From: Maylandia zebra
Lineage: Eukaryota > Chordata > Actinopteri > Cichliformes > Cichlidae
Assembly (NCBI RefSeq): GCF_041146795.1
Contig: NC_135175.1
Coordinates: forward strand, 34,372,669-34,436,668
DNA: 64,000 nucleotides
Direction: 5' to 3'
Shown here: piece by piece, positions 9,782-35,240 of the stretch
How the letters are laid out: every line of letters starts with the position of its first letter
How positions within the stretch are numbered: the stretch's first letter is position 1
Translations under genes and position numbers: made by a program
Notes under the pieces: generated by a model
What the model saw: the letters and a program-made list of their open reading frames with translations, nothing else
Told to the model about the DNA's origin: nothing
Databases searched by the model: none

Positions 9782-11075
9782 CAGTTTTTTCTGATTGCTT
9801 AAGCACATTTTTTGTAACTATTGACTATTTTTGCAAAACTCTTCACACAAATAAGAAAACCTGTCACCCAATCATCAAAACATTGTAGTTCTCTTGCAAA
9901 AGCAAACACAGCTAGATTAACTCTTCACACCTTCGTAAAAATGGTGTTTCCGTATCAAACAGTACACACAAGCCATCATCTACTAAGCACACAATGCGCC
10001 AACTGCACACTGATGGTATGAATACAAAACACATCTGGCTTTTGCTTTCTCTGTGCACAAGGTAGGCTATGTCAGTTTGAGCTCATACTTCTGTCATAGA
10101 TCCATAAGCATAGAGGGATCCAAACTTCAAGTACTGGTGTTTATTCAAACACATCAAAACAAACACAAGTGTTCATTTCCAAGTATAGGATTATTTGCAG
10201 TCGCCATAATGACTATATGGGTTACGTGGTGTGCAGTGAACATGCTTCCTCTGCCCCAGCATCTGGTAGCAATTCTGTGAAGTAACAATTCCAGTATTTT
10301 TACAGCAATGGTATTGGTGTGTTTCTCATTGGCATATGGCAGTGCTACAAATCTTAGTGCAAAGTGACTGTACTCACCGATTCTCATTTCAAGATGTCCC
10401 TATGGTACTTGCTACAGTGTAGCAGCTCGAGTTAGGCTGGACCCGTTGGCCAGCTACCCTCAGGGTCATTCCACGGTTGATGACACGGTCCACTATTGTA
10501 GCTCTGATGTCATCAGCAATTCTATTTCTTACTCTTCTTACCCTTCCTCTCCCCCCTCCTCGTCCTCCTCTTGCTCCTCCTTGTCCTTGTCATCCTCTTC
10601 ATCCTACTTCTTCACCTCCACGTCCTCTTCCTCGGCCTCCTCTACTTCTCACTCTTTCTGCTCCCTCCATTGTACTCCGCACACACAGCTTACCTGTATT
10701 ATAGTGCTTAGGCTGATTGCAAAGTGAACTAATTATCTAAAACAGTTTTCACATGTGAAAGTGTGCCAGACAGTTGGCAATGTAGTATAAATAATGGCCG
10801 TAAATGTGTATAGTTTTGCTAGGAGTGCGTTGATCATTTGGGAATTGAGTGTAAAGCAGTGAGTTGTGTTTACAGTTCTGCAAAAAGAGTGCTGTGCAGT
10901 GGATTGTAGCTACAGGTTTGCAAAGTGTGTGTTACAAAATGGCAAACTGAGTGCAAAGCAGTGTTTGTGCTTTTAGTTTTGCAAACTCAGTGAGTGGTTT
11001 TGCTATAATTATCAATAGTTTTAGAAATTGTGCTGTAAGAATCACAGTTAGGGTTTAAGCATTCAGAAAAAACTG
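9782..11075 (-). mobile_element. Tc1/mariner (IS630)-like element with transposase HTH remnant
   Basis: The inverted ends CAGTTTTTTCTGATTGCTTAA and TTAAGCATTCAGAAAAAACTG (21 bp here; one mismatch) are each flanked by TA (9780-9781 and 11076-11077), the IS630/Tc1/mariner target duplication. On the - strand near 10,530-10,430 a short frame reads ADDIRATIVDRVINRG then MTLRVAGQRVQPN, matching the N-terminal helix-turn-helix of a mariner-like transposase. It is preceded by a low-complexity region (TCC/CTT-rich on the + strand, 10,540-10,670). The catalytic DDE part is missing, so this is an internally deleted copy. It inserted immediately beside the Penelope-derived inverted repeat. Confidence 0.75.
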
Positions 11076-11096
11076 TAACTTTTAAGTTAACTGAAT

Positions 11097-11640
11097 TTAA
11101 ACAAAGGCCTGGATCTGCACCACAGCGACCAACAGAGGGAGCTGTCGTGCCACTCCTGACTTCATAAGTTCTTCTCTTGGCGCCCTATCATCTGCTTTCT
11201 CTAATCCTAAAAAGATAAAGTGAAGCTCTTTGAGACCTTCTCTATACTTCTCCATCACTCTCAAAGCAAACATCACATCTGTAGTTCTCTTTCTCAGCAT
11301 GAAGTTATGCTGCTGCTCATTGATCACCACCTCTCTTCTTATTCCAGCTTCAACAACGTACCATTTCTTCATGATATGGCTCAACAACATTATCCCTCTG
11401 TGGTTGCTACAGCTTTGCACATCAACCTTCGTCTTAAAAAACAATTCAAGTACATTTTTCTCCATACCTCAGGTATCCTCTCACTCTCTCCATGATTATT
11501 TTAAACCATCTAGTTAAAGAAGAATTGCACGACCCTCTCTCCTACACATTTCCATCAGGTATGTCATCTGGACGACCTTTGCATTCTTCTGTCACTCTCT
11601 GTTTATCCTGTTTAACGTAACCTAGTATTCCAGTCTGCCT
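11097..11640 (-). pseudogene. RTE-like LINE reverse transcriptase fragment
   Basis: From 11465 to 11097 the - strand encodes DVQSCSNHRGIMLLSHIMK, then TTDVMFALRVMEKYREG, then LHFIFLGLEKADDRAPREEL. This is the palm region of an RTE-type endonuclease-reverse transcriptase, usually ending DLEKAYDR. Upstream sequence to about 11640 shows degraded, frameshifted continuation (ERIPEVWRK). The first catalytic aspartate position reads FLGLEKADDR, so the active site is altered. It is a dead fragment. Confidence 0.75.
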
Positions 11641-12300
11641 TCTTCATCTCCCTCCCTATTGTTATTGCTTAAAAATCAATGCATTAAAACATTCTACATT
11701 TTATTTATTTTTTACTACTCTTAAAGATTTGAAATGACACAATTGTTTTTTAATGATGCTTTTAATCTGTCGGCTGTGTTTTCTGTTTCCGCTGGCAGTG
11801 AATGCATCATGTGGACGTTTTCGAAGCGTCATCCAATCGCTGCTCGGAGGGGCGTGGCTAAATAAACTTGGAGACCCTTGCCCTTGCTGGCTGTGGCACT
11901 GGAGTCTCTCATTCATTCAATAAACCCGTTCAGCCGTCATGTTTCCTCGTTCTGGACACACTGAGACGCTCACACACCTGCTGAAACCTGAGCTGTTCTG
12001 CACGAGACCACGCGCTGTCTGTCGCCTCTCCGCTGCCCTTAAATCCATCGATAACCTTTTTTTATATAAGTGTTTTAATTTAGCCCTGACGGCTGTGACA
12101 GCTGTCATGCGTCAGAGACACCGCTTTGATCTCAAATGTGATGCATAAATATTATTAACTCAACTGTCAAAGTGTGTATTTGCATATTTTGTTTTTTCTC
12201 CCGTTGACAAGAGAGAACAAAGAGAAGCTGTCCACATGTCCCTGCCACAGGGCCCTCAGCTCCAAATTTCATTGGCTACACTTTTATATCATTCGACCTA
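11641..12300. other. Non-coding stretch upstream of ezh2
   Basis: I see no gene or recognisable repeat here. CpG content rises after about 11,950. This may include distal promoter sequence for ezh2. Confidence 0.4.
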
Positions 12301-12340
12301 TCGCGTAGGACTCACTGAGGAAACCCTAACATCGGGTTCT

Positions 12341-12417
12341 GTGATTGGCCTAGACGTTTGGCGCCTCTTGAATCCGCCGCAGCCGTAGTGGGCGGTGAGG
12401 CGGAGGACCAGTTTGAA
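12341..12417 (+). promoter_or_regulatory. ezh2 core promoter candidate: inverted CCAAT box, E2F site, CHR-like site
   Basis: ATTGG at 12344-12348 is an inverted CCAAT box. Eight bases further on, TTTGGCGC at 12357-12364 is an exact E2F consensus (TTTSGCGC). TTTGAA at 12412-12417 matches the cell-cycle homology region core. EZH2 is an established E2F target expressed in dividing cells, so the arrangement fits the gene downstream. The region is CpG-rich. No TATA box is obvious. The transcription start is not directly visible. Confidence 0.6.
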
Positions 12418-12419
12418 CA

Positions 12420-12546
12420 GAGTCGCTGTTGCCTAGGCGGAAACATTGAAATCCAAATAACTTTTTACAAGCAGGCTGACACCAAACTGTCCCTCATAGA
12501 CGCACAGTTTCTGTGTCCTAACCAGCCTTGGAGCGAAGGAGCCGAT
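12420..12546 (+). other. ezh2: Probable non-coding first exon of ezh2
   Basis: A strong donor (GCCGAT|GTGAGT) at 12546/12547 follows the CpG-rich promoter segment. The next usable acceptor for the gene is GGCTGCAG at 16661-16668, which opens coding exon 2. The left boundary is unknown. A second possible donor lies near 12,770 (GGTGGAG|GTGAGA). It is inferred from position and from the non-coding first exon of vertebrate EZH2. Confidence 0.5.
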
Positions 12547-13399
12547 GTGAGTTATTTCATTTACCGGCTCTGGGTGCGTGAAGCCGGGTGTTGCGCGAGC
12601 TCGGTCGCTCCCTCCTCCTGAGTTAAACTGCTAGCTAGCCATCGAGCTAACGTTACAGCTAGCCGTAACACGGAGCGAGCTAATCTGCAGCACAAAGGAC
12701 GACTTTGCCCGTGTTTGTCGCATCGATCCGGATCGCTCCGTTGGATGAGGCCAGAGGCTCGGGTGGAGGTGAGAGAAGCTGTCAGTGTCCGTGGCTGTGT
12801 TCACGGTGCTTTTGTTGTGGGCTGCTCTTTGTGCTCTTGGGCGCCTCAATCTTTGTTAACTCGCCAACTGTTAGCTAGCTCGCCGGGGTACCGTGCCAAT
12901 TCTTGTATCCCCGTAAATATTGACTAGCTTATAAAGAAGCCGTCATTTTTTTTAAATGACTCGGAGGACGGTAATCATTCCGATGGATCCACCGTCCACT
13001 CGTGTTTTGGGACCTTTGTGAGCATGTTTCAGGGCTAAGGGGAAGCACATTTTGAGGGGAACCAAACTTGGCACGACATCCGCAAGCTATCGTTAGCTCG
13101 AAGCTAGCTCACAGAAAAAGGCTGGTACAGTTTTTTGATGTATAATTTTTAGTACCTCTCATTTAATTTTCTTTCGTTTTTTGTTCAAGCTTTTGAGGGT
13201 TTTATTGTGAAACTGGGGCTGGAGGTGGTGGTAAAAGTAAGTGTCACCTTAAGTTAGGCGATTGTCACATTGATTAAAGTAAAAAAGCTTCCCTCTTGTT
13301 TGCCTAGAAGCCTTGCGGGGGCGATATTCAACCACTTCCCTCACCATAAAACTCATAACATCGCCTAGAGCAAAAAGAATAGAAGTTTGTGCCGCTTAC

Positions 13400-14530
13400 A
13401 CATGACAGGAAGCTTGAGTTTCACCTGTTAGTCAAAAGTCATCTTGAGAGTCATGTGGCAGGTTTTGGATGGAGCCCTTCATCTTGAAGGTCAAATGTTT
13501 GCAGCGATTTATTTAAGTCAGGACTTTGACTAGGCTGCTCCAAAACATGCATTTGGGGTTTTTTGAACCATTCATGATCATCATCATTTATATAGCACTT
13601 TAACAACACACCAAAGTGCTGAACAATACAATAATAATAATATAGAAACTTGGCAAGACAATAAAATGAATAAAAGTGTCAGTCACCCACAGAGTTAAAA
13701 GCCAGAGATTAAAAATAGGTCTTCGATCTGGACTGAAAAACCATGTGAAGAGGAAGATTGTTCCAAAGCAACAGAGGTGGGCTTGCTGGTATGTTGGATC
13801 ATTGTTCTGCTGCATAAACTAAGTGTCCTTCTCCTCCAGGATTTTCTGATAGAGCAGAATTTATGGTACCATTAATTATGGCAAGTTGTCCAGGTCCTAA
13901 AGCAGCCCCAGACCATCATTAATACTGCCACCTTGTTTGAATATTGATAAGATGTTCTTTTGATGATGTGCTGTTAGTTTGATGACAGATGTAACGGGAA
14001 TCAAAGTTCTGCTTTTGTCTCATCAGTCCAGAATATTTTCATGAATTCTGAGCTCACCAGAGACAAGTGACGCCTGCAGTTCTTTAGATGTTGTTCTGTT
14101 TGGTTTTTTTGGTTTTTTTCCTGTGACAACCTGGGTGAGCTGCCAAGTAATTTGGAATAATTTTGGTGGGCCATGCACTCCTGGGAAAGTTCACTGCTGT
14201 TCCAAGTTTTCTCCATTTGTGGGTAATGGCTCTTACTGTTCTCGTGAGTCCCAAAGCATTAGAAATTTGTATTCTTTTCCAGACTGGTAGATGTCAGTGA
14301 CTTTGTTTTGCTGCTGTGTCTCTAGACTGTAGCGTGATGTGTTGCTTTTGGAGATCTTTATCCTCCTTCACTTTGACAAACAGGTTCTGTTTAAGTGATT
14401 TCTTGACTCAGGTTTGGGTGTGGCTAGCGAAAGTGATTGGGACTTTCCAAGAAATGTGATTATTCCCAGTTTGTTCATGACTTACAAGGGGGGCAGTTAC
14501 CTTTTCTGTTCTGAGGTCAGGTAATATGAA
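13400..14530. repeat. Decayed interspersed repeat, probably a DNA transposon
   Basis: The stretch contains phrases common in fish dispersed repeats: TTTATATAGCACTTTAACAA (13,589 onward), GTCTCATCAGTCCAGAATAT (about 14,017) and ACAAGGGGGGCAGTTACCTT near 14,490. A short - strand frame at about 14,010-14,030 reads FWTDETK, like Tc1-type transposases, but this may be chance. No clean termini were found and the family is uncertain. Confidence 0.45.
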
Positions 14531-14994
14531 ATTTGAAATTATTTTTGTAAAACGCAGAGTTCACATTCTCTGGAACAAGAAGGGAGAGGAAGCATTCGGT
14601 TTGTCATCAGTTCAAAGTCTGCTTCCATGATGATGTGGGAGTCCACTCGTGCCTATGAAACTAGAAATATGAACGCTGAGTCCGGTGCTGAAGTGGCCTG
14701 CCTGCAGTCCAGACCTTTCTCACCATAATTCATGCTCAACGTTTGGAGGATAATGAACCAAACAACACAACAAAGACCATCCAGACCTGTTGAGCAGCTA
14801 GATTCCTTTGACAGGAATGGGAAAACATTCCTCTCCAGAAAGTCCAGCAGCTGCTCTCCTCAATTCTCAGACATTTACAGGCTGATTAGAAAATACTTTT
14901 ATAGCATTGTTGGTGATTTTTTTTCCCCCCTCACATCTGTACAGGAAAACCAAGCACAGTTTACCAATCTCGGTATATCCATACTAAGGTTGGG

Positions 14995-15820
14995 CGATAT
15001 GTCACAATTTTCCAATCGTCAGTCCAACAATCACTGATGGGCGATATATTCGCGCATGTGCACACTTTTTGATGGGCGGGGCAATGTAATCATGCACGAA
15101 CTGATTTGTGTGTTTACAACACAGAATAAGTCCAAACATGGACAAACTAGTTTCCCAAAAAATGCTGTCAGCGTTAACACGGCTTGAACGCGGTCATCAC
15201 AATTACAATCGTTAACGCTCCCAACACATCTGGAGCGCAGAATGAACAAAATTGGGACAAACTGCCGAAATGCGTTGACGGGGACATTTCAGGGATTTTG
15301 ACTCAGTCTGGGATCCAGATGGGTTAATTGTTAATCGTGTTAGTCATGTTGACGGCGTGTTAGCGCTCACAGCACAAAAAATATAAAGTCACCATTCTGG
15401 GATTTCTTTGGCTTTAAACCAGATGAAAGAGGTAAACCTAAGGATGTAACCAAAGCGGTGTGCTGCAGACGTATAGTGTGAGCAAAGTACTCAAGCACGA
15501 CTAACTTGCATGAGCATGTACGTGTCCACCATCCGGCTGACTATGCTAGGCTATCACCAGCTTCTGCAGCTCCATCAACAAGCATTTGGGCGCACTCTGA
15601 GGTGGGGGCATTTGCTCGCAGATGAAAGAGGGTGCGGTTAAAACGGCGCTATTATTTATTCATTTTTTTGCTGTTGACTGCTTCTATTAGCTCCATCATT
15701 ATTAGCAAACTTACTCATGGGTAAATAAATAAATGGCTCTTGTAAAAACTTGGATCTGGTGCCCACTGAGGCTGAGCCCATCGTCAATAGTCCATATATT
15801 CGTCCAATCACCCAACCCTA
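14995..15820 (+). mobile_element. Internally deleted hAT element with BED zinc-finger remnant
   Basis: The ends are TAAGGTTGGGCGATATG and the inverted CACCCAACCCTA. The flanks ATCCATAC (14,987-14,994) and ATCCGTAT (15,821-15,828) match at 6 of 8 bases, with both differences transitions. From 15,389 the + strand reads SPFWDFFGFKPDERGKPKD, then a stop, then AKYSSTTNLHEHVRVHHPADY. That is the BED-type zinc finger at the N-terminus of hAT transposases; the HxxxxH-type end is kept and the first cysteine pair is altered. The rest of the transposase is gone. Confidence 0.75.
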
Positions 15821-16675
15821 ATCCGTATGGGATTAAATTGACTCAGTGATAGTCTTGCTCCATTTTGTGCGCAAATCCAACCCTTAAATAAGGTTATAAT
15901 CGCCTGTTTAGATACTGATTATATGCATTACTGAGACGGTGCCTAATAATCTCTCCACGTTTTAAATACTAATAAGACACAGCAGTGAGTTTACTGTGTG
16001 AACATCCCAGCACATTTAACTTGTCCAAAGGGGCTTCAGTGTATCTCTCTTTATTTTCTGTGCTGTGAAATGTGTCAGGCCGGTTCAGTCGTCCACATCT
16101 CCATGACGGCCGTCTGTCACGTCTAATCTGAAGTGTGAGGTTTGAGTCAGAGACTCACGGTTACTGACTGACTGCCGGGCAGCAGATGGATCGACAGACG
16201 ACTGCTGTCATTCACACACAGTCATTAAAAGGAAGGATGAGAACGAGGACTTGGCAGAGGAGGTGCGAGGAAGTAATCCACCTGTGCTTGAATCTCTCCG
16301 GGGTTGGCACTTGAATGGTAACGTGAGATTGAACAGAAGGCATTTGAATGCTGGCAGCGAGGTTTCAGACGTTTGATTTGCAGCATATCATTTTTACATC
16401 AGCTGTTGAAAGAAAAGAAAATCAGAGGTTGGCTCTGATTGTTGGACGTGAGGTGAAGTTTATTATCTTAACAAATGTATGTTTGGTTTGCATGTCTGAG
16501 GCACCAGATCCAAGTTTGGGTTGTGCCAAGAGGAACATTTTATGCCTAAATTATTCAATTAAATAGATAAAGTGTTTTGGCCCTACAGTCCAGTCAAGAA
16601 AAGTGTGAAAATATGAGACCTGAAGGTGTCGTGTTCAGGATCCCTAATATCTTCCTGTCTGGCTGCAGGTGAATC

Positions 16676-31294
<14,619 letters not shown>

Positions 31295-31935
31295 CCGGGA
31301 CTTCCTGTGTTTTTCAGTGACACAAAGGCCTTACACACACACACAAACAAACAAACCACACCCTCACTTTCAGGAGACTCAGACGATTCGTCACAACGCC
31401 ACAAAGCTTCAGGAAAAACAAACCGGGGATATTTGAAGCTGATATTTGTTGTTGTCTGAGTTTTTGAGAAACTTGTCATGTTTTTTATCCTTTGATTTGT
31501 CGACAAATCTTCCTCTTTGGATTCATAAATCTTCCCTCTGCTGAAAGCGCACCGACAAAAAATATATAAATATCTGTTTTCTGTCTCATCTTTGAGTAAA
31601 AATGTTCTGGAGAAAAAAAGCCCGACTGTTTTTAAAAGTTCTCAGTTCAAGCTTCAGGGACCAAAATCCTCCACCAGCCACTTTCACACCGCCGACCAGA
31701 CTGTTTGTACTCCTCGTGTGTGTCTGTGTGTGTCTGTGTGTGTGCGTGTCTGTGTGTGCGTGCGTGTGTGTCGTGTGAACCTGTCACTCCTCAGAGCGCC
31801 GCTTCACTGTCTGTCTGTAAATCTGGAGGTCGTTCACGAAGCAGCGTCACACTGAAACCAGCTGACCGCTAAAAACAAAGTCGATGAACAACAGGAATAT
31901 TTTAAGAATAAAAGAAGCTGTACGTTAAAGATGGA
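31295..31935 (+). other. ezh2: ezh2 3' UTR with UG-rich tract and polyadenylation signal
   Basis: After the TGA at 31292-31294, AATAAA occurs at 31907-31912, giving a 3' UTR of about 635 nt. It includes a short CA tract (31335-31345) and a longer UG-rich tract at 31716-31777 (TGTGTGTCTG-type units). No competing open frame is present. The cleavage point is inferred as 15-25 nt after the signal. Confidence 0.7.
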
Positions 31936-34900
31936 CACGGCTGTAGTGCAGTGGGCTGCTGGCTCTGTGAAGGCGTTTTGGTCACCGTTTAATTTTTTTT
32001 TGCTTTGTTTTTGAGCCAGAAGTGACAAAATCTGGATGAGAGGATTAACTCTTCAGTTACGAGGTTATGGGTCGGTTGTCAGGCGGCAGGTGCACAGGTG
32101 CACCCACAGACAGGTAACTGCTGGCTAACGGTTAGTGACTGCTAACAGCACAGACGGAGCCCAGAGGCCGAGCTCGGAGGCTCAGATTAGCAGTTAGCGT
32201 CCATTCTGTAAATAGTACAGAAAGTTTAACACAGGTGAGTGTGGAGTGGGGCGTGTAGCTCATTCTCACTGGTTTCACTGGGCTGATGTTGGGAAATGCT
32301 CAGATCAGACATCACCCTCCAGGACTGACATCAGTGTGATCTCCACTCGAGGCTCCTAAAGTGAGTCGGTCCTTTTGTTTAACTCGCCTGTTTGGATTTT
32401 CTTTAGGGTTAGAATTTGGGGGTGTGGCTTATTTAACAGGTGAGCCTGTAATTGAAGTTTGTGACCTGAACCTCTGGATCATGTTTGTGCAGTTTGGAGC
32501 TTTTTTAATGCAGTTAAAACATCTTTGTGGCTCAACTGAAGATATTAGTGCTGCTGGCATTAATTAGCAGGTATCTGTCGGAGACGCAGGTTTGCTTGAG
32601 TCGGAGTTGCTGGACACGCCCACTGAACAGCAGGTGTAGCACCTCTGACATGCTCTCGAATCCTCAGCCTCTCCCTCTGAGCACTGATGTATTTTCAACA
32701 CGATGATTAAAACCTGACGCCATCGTTCACTCGTGTCCTTAACCGCCACACTGCAGCGACTTCTGAGCATGAGTAGAAGCGGCTTTGTGGTGCTGCGGTG
32801 GCGTGCGAAGCAACCACTGTGGAGGGCGCACTGACTGTGTCCCAGCCGGGCTCTCCATCAGCGGCCGATCTGGTGCTAACGTTCATTTTTTCCAAAGGAA
32901 CAAAACTAACGAGCCGAAACAAACGCGATCACCGGCGCGTCGTCACGCTGCAGACCGAGGGACTCGAACTCGTTTAAAGTCCAGATTGTTCCACTTTGTC
33001 CAGGTTCAGACGTTTATGTGCATGTTTACTAAACCAGTCGGTGATAAAAGTGACGGGACGCCGTCTCCGTGTGTCCACAGTAAGACGAACGTCTACGCGC
33101 TGCCTTCAGAGACGACTGTACAGAAAAACAAAGACGGGCAGTTCTCATGTTTAATGTTTGATCTGTAGAGAAAAACAGTTTCTTTGTAGTTCAGTGGTTT
33201 GTGTGTTAGTTACTTTAGTGTAAGTAATCCAAGGCCGTGGGTGAGATCTTCATCAGAGGCTGATGAACTGATGAAGATTCAGGTGAAACTGATAGTTTAG
33301 GCTCTCGTGATGTGATCCATCCTAAAGATGTCCTGCAGCGTGTCGTAGAGTCGCTCTTGTGGTTGTTCTTGTGCTGAATTTGCTCCAAACGAATCCCAGG
33401 CCTCGTTCTCGATCAGTCTCCGATTCCTCTGGCCGTGTGACTCGCACACACCGCGACGTGAAAAGCGAGGTCCGGCGTCCGCCTCCAGCTGGACGTGACT
33501 CTGCTTTGTGACGCCGCCTCTGCTTCAGGTGCTTACGTGAAAAATAAGCCGGCCCGCTTTCCTTCAGCCAGGCACTTGACCGCAGCCGCCGGGCGAGCCT
33601 TTCAAATCTGGGCGGAGCCTCAGTTTCATGTCCGAGTGCTTTTTGACTCGGGTCGGGTTTTCCCAGCATCCTCAGCAGCGCGCTGAGGTTCCTCTGTTAA
33701 TCAGGAAACAAGTCTTTTTTTGTATTTGACTTACGCACATTTAATCAAAGTTTTCCCAGCATCCTCTCTGCCTCCTTTGAGGCGTTTTCTATCTTGTGTA
33801 TAACACCTTTAACTTAAGGATGTAATCACAGCACTAACGAGCCGTCAGTGTTTCGAGCTGAAGCTGAGCTCAGCCACAGTCTGAGGTCTCTGCTTTAATT
33901 CATCTCAGTTGGATTTTGACTGTTTGAATTTGAACAGCTTAAAAAGATCGTCAGATAATTCAGTGACTTGAGTTTTACTTTGAAAAACTCTCCTTCCTCT
34001 GCACTCTCCCTGATCCTTCCTCCTCCTCTTCCTCCACAATGTGAATCTTCTCTTGTGGGAATTCTGGTGCTCGGAAAGACCCCAAAGTCTGACCAACTCG
34101 TAGCAATACCAGCCTCCCCCCTCCTCCACCTCCCTTTTCTTCACCTGTAATTTATTACAAACGTCACAGAGAGCGGAGTGTCGTCTGTAGTCGTCGGGAG
34201 ACTTCAGGGCCTCTGAAACCTGGTGCTTCACTCGCAGGTTCCCACGTCGATCTGTGCGGGAACCTTTCGTGTTTTTTACTTTTACTGCTGATGCAGATGT
34301 TTGTAGCAGCTGCTTTCTAATCAATGAACAGATGTGTAAACGCTGCTGTGACTGGAGGGCTGAGGAGCGTCTCTGAACACGGAGATGATTGGGGAGCGGT
34401 GCTCCTCGGCTCTCCCCGAACTGAAAGCTGCGGGTGTATTTTCTTTTCTTCTTCCTGTCAACAGGACCACGTCTCTCCTCTGATCACACAGGTGCTGATT
34501 TTGTAATGTTTACAGGGGTTTTTGTTGTTCAAAGTGTTGCAGATTAAAATATTATAAACTGTTCCCAGTGTCGGTTTTCTTTCTTCATGTAGTCAGAATA
34601 ACCTATGATCATACTCTTTAGTGGAAAGAAACACAAGTGTACATTAAACCTATAACACCACTGATGAGCAGCCTGAGAGTAGAAACACGGCACACTCTCA
34701 GATCTATGAGACTCGCTTTTATTGCTGGTGCAAATATTGAAATAATCCCAAAATAAAGATACAAAAACTTTCCTAGAACTCGTCTTTATTTAAATATCCC
34801 TGTGATTGGACAGATGCTGTTCCTGTGAACGTGTTGGCTGTCAGGTGAATGAACCCTGGGTCAGCTTATGGGTCTGATAAGACGGAAGGAAACGATGCTG

Positions 34901-35046
34901 GAGCCAACGTGTAGTTCCAGCTTCTGATTGGTCTGTTTCAGGGTTTTAAACATGTGACTTCCTGTTGGAGTCATTGCACTCACTCACGTAGCCAGGCTCC
35001 TAATGAGGTACATTATGACTCAAATCCACTCAGTGACATTTCACAC
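31936..35046. other. Intergenic region between ezh2 and cul1, first part
   Basis: I find no protein gene, RNA gene or clear transposon. Open frames are short, overlapping and without motifs. Confidence 0.5.
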
Positions 35047-35054
35047 CCTTAATG

Positions 35055-35232
35055 CAGGGGTGGGGAACTCCAGGGCCGGTGTCCTGCAGGTTTTAGATAA
35101 AAGTGATTTAAATGATCTCAACATGTCTTGAAGTTGTCCAGAGGCCTGGTAATGAACATGTGATTCAGGTGTGTTGACCCAGGGTGAGATCTAAAACCTG
35201 CAGGACACCCGCCCTTGAGTTCCCCACCCCTG
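35055..35232. mobile_element. 178-bp hAT-type MITE
   Basis: Long terminal inverted repeats begin CAGGGGTGGGGAACTC and GAGTTCCCCACCCCTG and extend inward through TCCTGCAGGTTTTAGAT. The flanks CCTTAATG (35047-35054) and TGTTAATG (35233-35240) match at 6 of 8 bases, as for an aged 8-bp hAT duplication. It has no coding capacity. This is a familiar fish MITE type. Confidence 0.8.
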
Positions 35233-35240
35233 TGTTAATG

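Larger units (their letters stand above)
12547..16668 (+). other. ezh2: ezh2 intron 1
   Basis: This 4.1-kb intron has no host exon that I can see. It contains a decayed interspersed repeat (about 13,400-14,530) and a hAT with a BED-finger remnant (14,995-15,820). Positions 15,830-16,660 show no recognisable feature. Confidence 0.5.

Noticed and set aside
10446..10727. A Ser/Pro-rich + strand protein
   Set aside because: It is the antisense of the low-complexity leader of a mariner-like transposase remnant.
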